From Aselliscus stoliczkanus (lineage: Eukaryota; Chordata; Mammalia; Chiroptera; Hipposideridae), in contig CM066741.1 in the NCBI GenBank assembly GCA_033961575.1, forward strand, positions 3,725,715 through 3,789,714: a stretch of 64,000 nucleotides of DNA. The letters are read 5' to 3'. This document shows positions 11,189 through 23,400 of the stretch, piece after piece. Below the pieces are notes generated by a model. That model saw only the letters and a program-made list of their open reading frames with translations. It made no database searches and was not told the origin of the DNA. A program made the translations under genes and the position numbers. The number at the start of each line of letters is the position of its first letter. The stretch's first letter is position 1.

Positions 11189-11844
11189 CAAGTTAAACTG
11201 CGATTAACATGGGAGACCTAAAAGGGCATTTCCAACTCTCCAAGTCACTAACTGGGAAAGAAAAATTTACAGGAGAAAAAAGGAAAAGGCAGGGAAGCAG
11301 AGGGAAGCCTTTCTCATTAAGGAGAAAGGAGTGGTCATTTTGGATGAAAGTGAAATCTAAGCTAGGAAGTGAAATGAACAAAGTCAGAAAATGTGTATTT
11401 CTGAGGCATAACTTCTACTGATTCCTCCGAGCCCGGCATGGAGCAGAGCTCCCCCTTAAACTTCACTCAATTCAGCGTGAGGGACTCTTCATGTCCCCAT
11501 TATATGGATGAGGAAACTGAGGCTTAGAAGGATTTGGTGACGTCTCCAACTTCGCAAAGGTAGTTAATCCAGGACACGGATTTTAACATAAGTTTCTTAT
11601 TTACACTCAACCATCGCCCCTGTAGACCTGCCCTCTTCACTTTTTCATTTACGTATTTAATTACTTACACTTTTTTGAACAATCAGTGAAGATTGCTCAA
11701 GGAGAAAGGGCAGTAAGGGCTGAGCTTTTCCCCCTTATTCAAGATAGAAAATAAAACCAGCACAATTGTGATCCAGGTAAAAAGAAGCCTTGTTGACACA
11801 CAGGAAAACAATAAACAAAGCTGAGTAAAAGGAAGCAAAAATTG
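11189..11844. other. Intergenic, MIR fragment and unassigned sequence
   Basis: The piece 'ggatgaggaaactgaggctt' (about 11505-11600) is the conserved part of a MIR. The rest shows nothing recognisable. Confidence 0.6.
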
Positions 11845-13200
11845 GCAGAAAGACAGACATGTAGACAAGGGAATAGAACAGAGAGCCCAGAAATGAGCAC
11901 TTTTATAGAGGATCAAGTGATTTTCAACATAGGTGCCAAAACCAGTCAGTCGGGGAAAGGACAGCCTTTTCAACAAATGGTGCTGGGAAAACTGGATATC
12001 CACATACAAAAGAATGGAGCTGGACTCTTACCTTACACTATATATAAAAATTAACTCAAAATGGATCAAAGACTTAAAAGTAAGATCTAGGGCCGGCCGA
12101 GTGGCGCATTGGTTAAGAGCTGGTTTGGGATGCCAGCGGCCCCGGCTCGGATCCCACGTATGAGGGCCAGTGACACTGCCCTCTACAGCTAAGATGGTGA
12201 ACAACAGCTCCACCTGGAGCTGGGCTGTGCGAGCCCCGGGGACAGTGTAGGCTGCAGCCCCTGCTGCAGTGGGCTGCCATAGACTACAGTGAGTGGCCGG
12301 CAGCCAGCATGAGCAGCCGGCAGCCAGCGTGAGCAGCCAATAGCCGCGGTGAGTGACCGTCCAGAAGCTGGTGACCGATCTGCCTCTTCCGGGAAGAGTG
12401 CAATGACGATACCTCCGCAACTAGACTGAAGAACAAAAGGACAGCAACTTGTCTGTTCCCCTTCCCCGGTTCCCCAATGCTGTTCCCCTCCCCCAATTCA
12501 CCAATAAAATCTTAAAAAAACAACAAAGCAAAACAGAAAATAACAAGTGTTGGTAAAGATGTGGACCTATCACAAGCCTTGTGCACTTTGGTGGGAATGT
12601 AAAATAGTGCAGCGACTATGCAAAACAGTATGGTGGTTCCTCAAAGAATTAAACATAGAACTACCACATGATTCAGCAAAGCCACTTCTGGGAATATATC
12701 CCAAAGAATCGAAAGCAGAGCCTCAAAGAGATATGTGTCCACCCATATTCATAGCAGCATTAGTCACAAGAGCCCCCAAATGGAAGCAACACACGTGTTC
12801 ACCTGCAGATCAATGGATAAACAAAATTGGTATAGGATAAACAATGGCATGTTATTCAGCTGTAAAAAGGAAGGAAATTCTGACACGTGCTAAAACTTGG
12901 AGGAAGCTTGTGCTAAGGACATTGTGCTAAGGGAAATAAGCCAGTCAGAAAAAGACAAATACACTGTATGACTCCAGTTATAGGAGTTATCTAGAGCAGT
13001 CAAAAGCATAGAAAGCAGGGTGTGGTTAGTTGTTTACGTTTTTTTGCAAGATGTTTTGCCAATAAAAATGTTCTGGGGATTGGATGCATAACAATGTGAA
13101 TGTACTTGACACTACTGAACTGTACACTTAAAAATGGTTAAGACGGCAAATTTAATTTTACATGTATTTGACCACAATTATAAAAGTAGTAAAGATGGGG
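11845..13200 (+). mobile_element. L1 (ORF2 end and 3'UTR), interrupted by a SINE
   Basis: 'tttcaacaaatggtgctggg', 'tatacttactt'-free 3' ORF2 sequence such as 'ccacttctgggaatatatcc', and the end 'aactgtacacttaaaaatgg' are L1. The L1 is split at 12091-12522 by a long type B SINE. The reading frame is broken throughout. Confidence 0.85.
12091..12522 (+). mobile_element. Long type B tRNA-derived SINE
   Basis: The head GGCCGGCCGAGTGGCGCATT, followed by GGTTAAGAGCTGG and 'gctcggatcccac' (B box), is tRNA-like (Leu/Ser-type). The body carries several roughly 22-base units of 'gtgagtggccggcagccagc' type. It ends 'ccaataaaatctt' plus A-rich tail. No clear duplication. Confidence 0.88.
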
Positions 13201-13255
13201 AAAAGGGAGACAAGAATTTTTCCACACCAGTCATTTCTAAATGAAAGCCAGTTTT

Positions 13256-13411
13256 GTTTTTTGTTGTTTTTTTTTTTAGCTGAGCCATCCTGTCACCTGT
13301 TGGCAGCTCAATGGCAACTCAGCTCAGGCTGGGCATCGAACCGCTGTTGCTCAGAGCTCAGCTCGCACTCTTGAGCGAGCTCTTAACCAACTGAGCCACT
13401 CGGCCAGCCCC
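13256..13411 (-). mobile_element. Type C tRNA-derived SINE
   Basis: It is antisense. The minus strand starts GGGGCTGGCCGAGTGGCTCA and ends in poly-A. Flanks GAAAGCCAGTTTT (13243) and GAAACCAGTTTT (13412) are a duplication with one indel. The body is 'cagctcaggctgggcatcga' type, distinct from types A and B. Confidence 0.85.
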
Positions 13412-13889
13412 GAAACCAGTTTTTAAAAAGAGTAAAACACTAAAGTACCAAAGGGAAAGGGGGAGAGAAAATGCTGGAATAAGGGTATTGTGTGAATGCT
13501 TTTTTCCCCCCAAATCCCCAAATAAGCTATGGAAACTTTAAAATATTAAATCAAAATGAGCTACAAAGTGTACTGAGTTTGTAAATGGTACCATTTACAT
13601 AAAGCCTCAAAACAAGTGCAATAAAACCATTATTAAAATGCTGAACATGACACTCATCCCAGCAATAAAGGAAGATTGAAAACTCAGCAGCCCTGCATGC
13701 ATCCCCACCCGCACCTGCACTGGACAAAGACAGGTGACACCCCTAGACCATGCATCATTGAATGGGTGGCGGGTCCATTCCAATTTCTGGACACCAAAAT
13801 CTAAATGTCATAATCTTCATGTGCCATGAACTGATTCTTCTGTTGCATTTTGTCAACAATTTCAAAATATAAAAACCATTCTTGGGCTC

Positions 13890-14290
13890 ACAGGCTACAT
13901 GTGAGCTGCGTGGCGTCGTTTGCCAAGCCCTGCGCTGTACTGTCTGGCCTGTTTTCCTGGATCATGGCCTTTGCACATGCTGTTCCCTCTGCCTAGAATG
14001 CTTTTCCCTCCACTCTTGGCATGGCTAACTCCTCTTTCACAGAGAGGCCTCCTTTTTCCCTCCACATCCAAATAGTTCCCCTTGAACGTCTCTCGCAATA
14101 CCCTGCCGTCTCCCCATAGGACTTACCAGATTGTAGTTATACGCTAGTTTTATGCACATATTGTTCAATCTCTGCCCTCCACTGGCTGAGAGCTCTGCAT
14201 GGGCAGGGTTGGCCCTATTTCGCTCACTATATCCCTAGCATGTAACAGCATGCCTGGCATGGAGGAGGCACGCAATACTGTTGAATGAAT
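13890..14290 (+). mobile_element. L2 LINE 3' end
   Basis: 'tttgcacatgctgttccctc' and 'tgcctagaatgcttttccct', followed by 'agcatgcctggcatggagga' and a GAAT-type tail, are the standard L2 3' end. Confidence 0.8.
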
Positions 14291-14314
14291 GAATGAATGA
14301 ATGAATGAATGAAT
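14283..14314 (+). repeat. GAAT microsatellite at an L2 end
   Basis: About eight GAAT units directly at the L2 3' terminus, where L2 normally ends in short GAAT/TGAA-type repeats. Confidence 0.95.
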
Positions 14315-15113
14315 GTTGTCCCACAAAGTTCTCATTCATCTCGTCCATCGCCTGGAGTACATCTTGGTGGTGGCCACTCACAGCCACTGGGAGGAGAGAC
14401 ACTGATGCTGGCACCAGTGGGACCACCTGGGGAAGAGGTGAAGGGCGGGGAGGGTTCCCTCAGGCCTGTACCTCCCACGCCTGGGTCCACATTGGGCACA
14501 AATACATCCCATTTATAAAACAGGGTTTTGGATCAGCTCAGGGGTTCTTGGGAGGATCACTTTCCTCATGGAAAATCACCAGTGATAGTTCCTTCTATTT
14601 TATTATAATTCCCATTGGATATTTCTAATTAATGACTAGGGAAAGTCTCCGCTGGGTCTAATAGGTCTCTAACACCTCTCTGAATGGGCCAGAGTCTCCT
14701 TCTCAACAAAGACAGAGAAAAGCTCCAAGCTCAGAGCCTTCATAAGGCCACAACTTATGATGAGAATTTAATTACTGTAGTTTTTAAATTACCATACGGT
14801 AAAATATTTTTGGTGCACGGTTCTGTGAGTTTGAACATAGGCATAGCCACTGCATTCATCAGGATACAGGGCAGCTCCATCACCCCAAAACTCCCTCAAG
14901 CCACCCTTCTCTCATCAACCCCTCCTCCCACCAATCCTTTATCCACCACAGAGCTATTCTCCATCCTGATAGTTTTGCCTTTTCCAAAATGTCATATAGA
15001 TGGAATCGCACAGAATGGGGCCCTTTGAGACAGGCTTCTTTCATTCAAGATAATCTAGCTAGAATTTAATAACACAGTTTGGTTTTCCCTATATGTATGT
15101 GTGCATATAAATA

Positions 15114-15683
15114 CAAAGTCTGACAATTAGGTTCGCAAACTCACCCTAGAAAAAGTGCCACCTACCTCCTTGCTGAATATCACTACGGTCACCTTCGAAG
15201 GACTCCCCTTGGGAAGCTATGCACCGACGCCAGCACCTAGTCCACCCTTCAAAGCAATTTTGGAATTCTTTTTCTGGAATGGCCATCAGAGCTGTCGTTG
15301 TATTACCCTCGATGTCCTGAATGTCATCAAAATGTCTTCCTTTCACTATTTCCTTTATCTTCGGGTAAAGAAAGAAGTCATTAGGGGCTAGATCAGGTGG
15401 GTAGGGAGGGTGTTCCAATACAGTGATTTGTTTCCTGGCTAAAAACTCCCTCACAGACAGTGCCGTGTGAGCTGGTGCATTTGTGATGCAAGAGCCATGA
15501 ATTGTTGGCGAAAAGTTCAGATCGTCTAACTTTTTCATGTAGCCTTTTCAGCACTTCCAAATAGTAAATTTGGTTAATTGTTTGTCCAGTTGGTACAAAT
15601 TAGTAATGAATAATCCCCTTGATACCAAAAAAGGTTAGCAACACTGGTGCAACAAAGTTTGCGAACTTCATTGTCAGACCTTG
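15114..15683 (-). mobile_element. Internally deleted mariner transposon with TIRs and TA duplication
   Basis: The ends CAAAGTCTGACAATTAGGTT and (reversed) CAAGGTCTGACAATGAAGTT form inverted repeats of about 25-30 bases. TA flanks both ends (15112-15113 and 15684-15685). At about 570 bp it is under half the usual 1.3 kb, having lost the transposase N-terminal half. The remaining transposase C-terminal part is listed separately. The element is dead but still sharp-edged. Confidence 0.92.
15146..15538 (-). pseudogene. Mariner transposase C-terminal fragment (DD34D)
   Basis: A 130-codon open frame reads like a mariner transposase, with NAPAHTALSVREFLA and HPPYPPDLAPNDFFLYPKIK. Intact family members have about 345 residues. 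The second catalytic Asp (HDN) is replaced by Thr at residue 19. The third catalytic Asp is present at residue 54, exactly 34 residues later, which fits the DD34D spacing. The part with the DNA-binding domain and first Asp is deleted. It cannot be catalytic. Confidence 0.9.
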
Positions 15684-17604
15684 TACATAGTCGCCTATAT
15701 TTATAAGCAAGCAATGCAAGTTTCCCATATACAATAATGACATGTTTCCTTTTAAAACAAACCTATTAGATAAAAAGAATAAATATTAGTATGCATGGTA
15801 AGAAACAGGGCAAAAATTATGAAGGCGGAATGCAAACGACTAAATTTTGGGGAACAATGGGCGTTATACAATAATATAATTGCATACTCGCTTCCTTCCC
15901 CAACACACACACACACACACACAAAATCAAGTCTGTGCTTCTAAGAAGTCCTGAAAAGGAAGGAAAAAGAACTTCGAAAGAGGAAGTGGCTCATTCCCAG
16001 GCATCTCATATTCAACCAAGCTTTCATCATCACAGTTCTGGAAGCGTCTCTGCCTTTCTCCTGATCTTGGAAAGATAATTCCAACGCAAAGGATGAAGGC
16101 CACCACACAACCCTGAAAAGCAGCCCAGGCACCAGGCCATCCGGGGGCTCAAACACACCCACATTTCAGCAGGGATGTTGATTTTCTTTGCTTGCAAGGC
16201 CTTCCTAGTTCTTTCTGGGCTTATCAGGTTAGCTTAACGATTACTCTGTCTGTCATCATCGATGTCACTACAAACAAATGTTTTAGAATCTTTTATCTGC
16301 AATGTGTAATGTCTAGAACAAGGAAATACAGGCAATGTAAACAGTTTCTTAAAAGCCTGTGAGGGCAAAACCTCTAATCACCCGTTTAACAAACCTACCC
16401 TCCTACCCCCAGCTAAACGTTTGTTAGTGCATGCCCCCTGGGGTTTTCCAGATCAGGTTTCTGTGTTTCTGCCTCAGACCCTGGCACATTCACAGCCCTA
16501 GGTTTGGACCCTTCAGAAAATAAGGTCTGTGTGCGCGCGAGATCAGTATCAAAGCTATGAACAGGAGAGGAAAAATCTAAACTGAATAAAATGGTTATGT
16601 CTTCTGGTTCCTCATGTTTTCTCTTCACCAAAGAATTGACTAAAGTTTCAAGACATCTACTAGGACTTTCTTCTCTTCTAAATGAGATCCGCCCAGATTC
16701 AAAAGCTATAGGAATGGGAACTTGTTTGTTCTGGCATTTGTAAAGCTACAGTAATCTCACCAGGTCCCCCCACCCCCCACCCCGCACCTCCCGAATAAGG
16801 CACATCCTTCCTAGGAATGTCCCAAGCTAATGATTGCATTTACTCAGCTAGGGGTTAATCTCTGGGAACATTGACCTTTTGACCTTTGGGGGGCTGGAAA
16901 CAACCTAAGCTGTGAAATAGTCCGATCTCCTACCCCTCTACTCTGGGAACTCATGGCCAACAAGGAGGGATTCACTGACCTTTAGGAAACATGTTTAAAC
17001 CTTGAACCTGACCCTGCATTCTGGGATAGTAACAACAGCATAAAGACAGCACCATTTACTCAGCGTTTATTCGAGCTCCAAGCACTGTGCTATGCCTTTC
17101 CCACACAGTAGCAGTGGAATCCTCAAGCAACCTTATGGAGAGGATGTATGATCCCTCCCTTAGGACTACAGTGAGGCCTAGAGAGGTTAAGTAATTGGCC
17201 CAGCATCACACAGCTAAACAGAGGCAGAATGGGATGCAAACCCCTGCCTCTCTGAACTTTGATTATCATCATCAACATCATTGTTATCAGAGGCAGATGA
17301 GAAATCCAAGAAGGAAGAGGAGAAGGAGTTAGAGGGAACATTTATTGAGTGCTTATAGTGCACCACATTTTCTTATTAGCCTTCACAGCCACCCGTGGAG
17401 GTGGGAGCTCTTAGCATGCTACCTACCCATTGTACAGACAAGCAAACTGAGGCCAGCAGAGTACAGTAACTCTCCCAGAGTCTCATAGTTACGACTCAGG
17501 GAAGCCCAGATTCCAACTCAGACAGACAGCTCTAGAGCTTCTGTGGCCCACACCTTCTCCCTCGCCTCCCACTTCCCCAGTCATTCTTTCCTCTAACAGA
17601 TATT
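15684..17604. other. Intergenic, mostly unassigned
   Basis: It contains a CA dinucleotide run (15902-15923), a C-rich run near 16766-16790, and MIR-type sequence in about 17040-17240 and 17345-17510 ('caagcactgtgctatgcctt'; 'acaagcaaactgaggccagc'). Small ORFs here show no family similarity. Confidence 0.55.
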
Positions 17605-17710
17605 TTGTTTTTTTTTTGAGGGCAGTGTCACTGGCCCTCATATGTGGGACCCAAACCAGGGCCCCTGGCGTCCCAAGCCAGTGCTTAACCACCGCGCCAC
17701 TCGGCCGGCC
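17605..17710 (-). mobile_element. Short type B SINE
   Basis: Antisense, with poly-T start and GGGGCCGGCCGAGTGGCGCG head on the minus strand. The duplication CCTCTAACAGATATT is perfect (17590-17604 and 17711-17725). It holds only the first ~100 bases of the type B family. Confidence 0.95.
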
Positions 17711-17725
17711 CCTCTAACAGATATT

Positions 17726-19236
17726 GATTGTGCATTTTTCTGTACCTGGCACCTGGCGATCAGCTACAGGGCAGCCCCAGATTCTGTCCTCCTCCCGTGA
17801 CACATTCCCAAGAACTCCCCATCATTTCTATGTCCCCACCCTCCTGCAAAGCCCCGTCTCTTACCTGTAGGAACATGTGTTTCTTCTCCACTCTGCAGAG
17901 ACACGGAGGTGGGGAGGAAGCCTCTCTTTTTTACTGACCCTTCTTTTTCTGCCTTCAACACAACCCTGTTTGATCTCTTAGTCCCATTGCTGGGCTCCCA
18001 GGGAGAGGATGTTTACCGTCTTGTGAGAATTTTATGCCACCCTGGATATCAGGTTTCCCTTTGCCGGCCAATGAATAACGAACTGGGTCTCACCCATGAA
18101 ACATAGATCAGTCCTTCACCTCCAACATCATCGTTGCGCTGTGGCCTCTGCGCAGCCCCAACTCAGGGACTTAGTCGTGTACTTCTTTCTTCCTGAACCC
18201 CAACTCCTCCCTCAATGTTCTTTCCGCATCAGTGCAATAAAAAGAACAAAGTTCTTTCTAGAGGTTTTTCTATTTCTTGGCCACCATAAGGAAAAGTAGC
18301 GTTGGTTGGTTGGGTTTTTTGGTGGTAGTTCCCCCCCCCGCCCCCCCCCACACACACACCTGAGACTGAGGCAGAGTGGAAAGAGACTATCTTTTCCTTC
18401 ACTCGATAAAGAATTCTTCAGGATCAGCAGGCTCCACTAGATACCCTCAGGCACTGGTCATTTTATTCTGTAGACTCAGCCCCTGGGGCAACCTTCAGAC
18501 CTTACGGGTTTAACTTCACAATGACGCTGGCATGTCCCTGCCGGCACGAAGGACAGGCAGCCTGAAACCAGCGCACATTCAAAGCCGGCTGGCTTGAACC
18601 AAATCCTGACTCGAGCACGTTAGGACTCTGCCCAGGACGCTACCCCTTAGAACCCCAGTACCTGCCCGCCATCGACAAAATGGGGACAACACACTCGACC
18701 TCCGCAACGTGTTGATGAGAGAGAAATGGGTTAACCTCTGAGGAACAGGGGACCAGTTGAATGATCAGGTTATTCACAGCCACCTACAACTCAAGTTCCC
18801 AGAGGGAGCCCCAGTCAGCCTATAATCCTCCATGGACCATTATCTCTGGAAAGAAACATGGGAGTCGATGGCCGACCCAGGGCTGGGTAAGATCTCCATA
18901 TATGTATGCATGCCGGAACAACGAGTCCCATTTCCTACGGCATTTGAATCTGGGGGGCATCATTGAGAAGAATAGAAAGGCAGGAGTTTCCTGTGACAGA
19001 GACCGAGATCTGACTTATAAATGACAGGAGGCGGGTGGTGATCTCCAGGAAGATGGTTTTATCTGCCCCAAGCACTGGCTGTCATTCCTGGGATGACAGT
19101 GAGATGACAGTCCTTGGCACCATGTGACTCATGGAAAACCTGGGTGGCAAGGTCCTGCCTGCCAATCAGCATGGAGCTGAGCCAAGTGACAGTCCGGATG
19201 AAAGGACAAGCCAATTCTTCTTTCACAGGAATAAGC
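17726..19236. other. Intergenic, nothing recognised apart from a poly-C tract
   Basis: A C-rich tract followed by CA repeats lies at 18331-18360. I cannot assign repeats or exons in the remainder. Confidence 0.5.
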
Positions 19237-19459
19237 CAGGGTTGCTCAATCTCGGCTCCATTGATATTTGGGGTCAGATGGTTCTCAGCTATGCTATGGA
19301 GTGGTCCTGAATATTATAGGATGTTTAGCAGCATTCCCCAGCTTCTATCCATTGGAAGCTACTAGAACACTCCCCATCACCACCCCCACAAGCTGTGACA
19401 ATTCCAGAAATGGACACATGTCCTCTGGGAGGCAAAACTGTCCCGGTTGAGTGCCACTG
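19237..19459 (-). mobile_element. MER20 (hAT-Charlie)
   Basis: It begins CAGGGTTGCTCAATCTCGGC, contains 'aggatgtttagcagcattcc' and ends 'ggttgagtgccactg'. The termini are the Charlie-type inverted repeat. Confidence 0.85.
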
Positions 19460-20028
19460 CTGTGAATGATATGTTTCGTGGACTTGAGACAGTATCTCCC
19501 AACTGACCATTAAGAAAGAGAAGAAAAGTGGTGCCTCAGCAATTCCCTCTCGTAAAGTTTTTTTCTCCCGCTCCATTTCCGCATTTCTCGAAACTATACC
19601 ATGTTCTTATATAGTGTGGTTTATGACACATACTCTGCCCCGTAAACTGTAATTACACGTCTTCCTTTGTTTGCAGATGGACTGTAAATGGGCAAGTGAA
19701 GCTGCTTCTGGAGTGAGTAACTGGGTGGCTGAGGACACATATGAAGGAAGAGGTTTTCCCATATTTGCTTAGTCATCTTTTGGATTTTATACCACGTGGA
19801 AATGTCGCGTTCAAAAAATAAATTTTGAAAAAAATTTTCTGTTGTGCACTGCACACAGTTTGGATAGCATGTTAAAGAGAATTTTAAAAAAGATTATATC
19901 TGGGGGAAGAGAGGAGTAGGGGAGGAGGAGATACCTAAAGGAACACACAGGAAACTGTAAACAATGATTAGCATCAGGGATGAAATTGCAGTTTCTCACA
20001 TCCTATGAAAATAGTCTTATAAGGCATA

Positions 20029-20029
20029 A

Positions 20030-20081
<52 letters not shown>

Positions 20082-20206
20082 TTAGTCAAGTAGTTGTTTC
20101 AATTTAGTTGTGGAGGGCACAGCTCAGTGGCCCAGGTGGAGATGGAACCGGCAACCTTGGTGTTATAAGCACGGCACTCTAACCAGCTGAGCTAACCGGC
20201 CGACCC
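20029..20206 (-). mobile_element. Type A SINE whose tail is an ATT repeat
   Basis: Antisense. On the minus strand it begins GGGTCGGCCGGTTAGCTCAG and its 3' tail is a long (TAA)n instead of poly-A (plus-strand TTA repeat 20032-20083). TAAGGCATA duplicates the target (20020-20028 and 20207-20215). Confidence 0.92.
20032..20083 (+). repeat. TTA microsatellite
   Basis: About seventeen uninterrupted ATT/TTA units lying inside the target duplications of the SINE, so they derive from its tail. Confidence 0.95.
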
Positions 20207-20215
20207 TAAGGCATA

Positions 20216-22539
20216 CATTTTTAAAGTCACCTCTTTATGCTTTCTATTATTAATCAGATAAAACAATAGAAAGTAAAACAAAAAGAACTATGCCCAAGGT
20301 CACTAGGAAACAGAGATCCTAGGGTGAACTGAAGGAGTCCAGGCGTGGACGGGGGAGGCATGAAGACGGTGGCAGTGGAGCGGGGATGAATGGGCAGTTG
20401 CATGAGAAGAAAGGGTTGCTTTGTCATTGGACAGATTCTTAATTTCCCTGAGCCTCAGTTTCCTCAGCTGTAAAATGGAGAGACTCAATATAAATGGCTA
20501 ATGTTTATCATGAAGCTGTTCTTATCACCATGCACATCTTGTTTATATGTAATCCTCACAGCAGCCCGGTTAGGTAGGTATTTTACAATCATCCCATTTT
20601 ACAGATTTGAAACACAGAGAGGTTAAGCAACTTAGCCCAAGGCCACACAGCTCAAAAGTGGCAGAGGCAGGATTGGAACCCAGGCAGCCTGGCTCTGGAG
20701 GCCAGGTTCCACAGATTACTAGAGCTGGGGCTTAGCATAATGCCTGGCACAGAGGAAGCAGAGCAAATGGGAATGACGCCAATGATATTAAAAGGCTGGG
20801 ATCCCTACCCCCACCGAGTGCCCACATCAAAGGGTGGAGCTTCCTAAGCAGAGAGCACACTGTCCTTCCCATCACATGCCAGCTTTACCGTCCCCAAGCA
20901 CTGCACTGGCACACACTTCATGGCAGCACTTGCCCTAGGAGAACACAAAACTCCAAGGATTTGATAGGAATGAGAGTCCCTGGAATGAGACTCTAGATGA
21001 GAAGGAGTTCAAGGGAAAGGCAGTTTACTTAGTCTTCCTTGGAGAGTTTTACCTGCACAGCAGCAGACCCTAAGGTCAGGAGTAGAAAGATGTATCAAGC
21101 ATCAAATGATACAGGCGACAACGGCTGCCAGGAGTCACGTGCCATACACTGTGCTAAACGCTGTCTAGACCCGAGTTCAGACTTCCCTTCCAAGAACCAT
21201 GTGAGGTCCCATTACTGTGCCCATTTAACAGATCAGGGAACTGGGGCTCACAAAGCAACCTGACCAAGTCCCAGAACTGGATGATGCTTAGAGACGATAG
21301 TTGAACAGGTTCAGCTAGAGTAACCACTGCATAACTGTCCTTGCCACCTGAAATCCTCCCAAAAGCCTTGTCTGCCAGCAAGGATTCAGCTGAAGCAGAG
21401 AGAGCTTTGTGCCCTCTTTGTACGACAGAAGGGTAGCAGGTCCTTGTGACACCCTCCCTGCACACGAGATGGAGAGTGGGGCGCCTGGTGACAACCCCCC
21501 TTTTGTGCTCAGCTTGGAGGGGCTTCCAAGGAATCTTCCAGAGAGCAAACAGGGGCCTCTGACCTCCCCTTTGACCTCCATCCTCCTGTCTGTGTTTTCT
21601 AATGGACACGCCTGTTGTGCCACCCCGCTCCACTCTTAAGAGTGGGCAGTTCAGCAGTCACTGTACCAGCGCTTGCCGAGTTCCTGCTAAGTGCCAGCAC
21701 TGAGCAGAGGGCTTTATCTTCATTTAATCCCGACAGAAAATATGGGGTAGGTGCCATTATTTTCCCCATTTTTAGATATAAGGAAATTGGGGCGCTGACA
21801 AGTTCAATAATTTGCCACATTCCCCCTACCAGGCGGTGATGGAGCCTGGATTGAATGTCAAGACCACACAGAGGAAATAGACATGGGTTCATATGTTGAT
21901 TCGTCCACCAACCACCTGGGTAACATCCCACGAGTCACCTAACCTCTCTGAACCTCTGTCTCCTCATCAGTCATGTGGGGCTAGCAGGCGTTATTGTAAA
22001 GACAAAAAGTAACATGTATTTCTTGGGCATCTAGTATGTGCCAGGCACTGGGGCAGTCTCTGCAAACAAAACTGAAAAAGCCATCCTACCCTGGGGGCCT
22101 GTAGGGAGGCTAGCTCGGTTAACCCCACAGTAACCCATTGGTTAGGTGTTACTACTGTGCCCATTTCACAGGCAGAGAGAAGGGGTCTCAAAAGCATCGT
22201 ATCCCCACCGCCCTGCGTCCTTGTAGGGAAAAGTGGGACCTGGGTTAGACATTGAGGTCCAGTCTCTGGAGTTTGACTCCCTGGGTTCAAATTCTGCCAT
22301 TTCCATCTAATTGCTGTGGCAAGTTATTTAACCTGTCTGAGGCCGCATCTCCTCAAGGGTAGAATGAGGCCAGGAGATCCTATCTCAGGAGATTATCCCA
22401 AGAAAATAACAACATCTCACATATAAGACGTGCTTCCTGGGTCCCCAGCACACAGAAGGCTCACAGAAATCCTTTGGGGGAACATCCTATTATTTAGTTC
22501 CTCTTTTACCGAGGTGGAAACTGGAGCCCAGAGAGGGTA
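20216..22539. other. Intergenic with several MIR copies
   Basis: MIR-type blocks at about 20425-20740 ('agaggttaagcaacttagcc'), 21130-21290, 21650-21860 and 22010-22560 ('gactccctgggttcaaattc'), some overlapping or tandem. No exon recognised; the 159-codon minus ORF at 21154-21633 has no family similarity. Confidence 0.6.
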
Positions 22540-23400
22540 GGGAACTTGCCCAGAAGCGCACAGCGCACAAACTGCGATTCCAAAGCCCGAGATCCGAACC
22601 TCGTGGCTGCGCAGAGAAAAACTCACCGGGTCAGACACAGTTGGGTGAGCGCCCGCCACATGGGCGCGATTCTTCTTCCCTCCCTGCAGCCGAGGAGCCC
22701 GCTGAATGAGGGCAAAGGATCGCGCACCTGCTCCACGGAAGCCTCCCATTAGGAGGTCAGCGCGCAGCCACCCGGGGCTGGAGCTGCGCCCCCGGAATGC
22801 CCCACTCCCGGGGTGGGTCTCCCCGCATTTCTCATACCCCAGCTCCCCCGGCCACAGGTGCCACCTCTGGCCACCCTGCTGCCAAGGTGACAGCTGTGGA
22901 CAACCCCACTGAGATGCCCCGTTTTCCCCATCGATCCCCTATCGGAGCCGGGGAGGGGGCTCCCCAAGTTGCTGGGTCTCCGTGGATACCTGGGAAGTCT
23001 GTCCCAGCGCCGGCCCCAGAACCTGGTGAACCGCGTCACCTCCCACCAGCTCCCGTAGCCCCTGCCCTGTCGGCTCACCCGCAGGGTCAGGGCACGTTGT
23101 CGACCCCGGCCTGGGACAGCCCCGAAGGCTGCGTGTCCTGCACCAGAACTGAACTTCCTGCCTGGAAGGCTGAGCCTTTCTTCCTGGAACCAAGCCAAGT
23201 TCCAGCGAGAGCGGGGTGGGTACACCTGCTGGCATGGGAGACCTCTCTCCACTGCCCTGAAGCCGCCTTCATTGTTTCCTTCCATCCAGCAAATCTTCCC
23301 AAGCGCCCACCAGATGCCTGGCGCCGGCTGGGGTGCTGCAGGGTCCCAGTGGACCTGGAGGGCCACGGGCTAGGGCTGTACTCTCCAAAGTGTTGGCCAC
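22540..23400 (-). promoter_or_regulatory. GC/CpG-rich block, candidate distal TMC5 promoter
   Basis: This is the only other CpG-dense stretch in the window (many CGs between about 22550 and 23130). Long ORFs on both strands (about 205 codons each) reflect lack of AT-rich stops and show no recognisable domain. On the minus strand CCCG followed by GTGAGT places a strong donor at 22626-22625, so an exon ending at 22627 could be a noncoding first exon splicing to the TMC5 acceptor at 2836. It could equally be an enhancer or lncRNA promoter. No transcript evidence is available. Confidence 0.3.

Larger units (their letters stand above)
13412..15113. other. Intergenic with L2 and antisense L1 fragments
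   Basis: An L2 3' end (about 13890-14290; 'tttgcacatgctgttccctc') runs into a GAAT repeat. An antisense L1 3' region ('ccaaaatgtcatatagatgg') occupies about 14760-15060. Unassigned sequence lies between. Confidence 0.65.

Noticed and set aside
21154..21633. 159-codon minus ORF
   Set aside because: No recognisable domain, overlapping ORFs in other frames, and MIR-rich surroundings.
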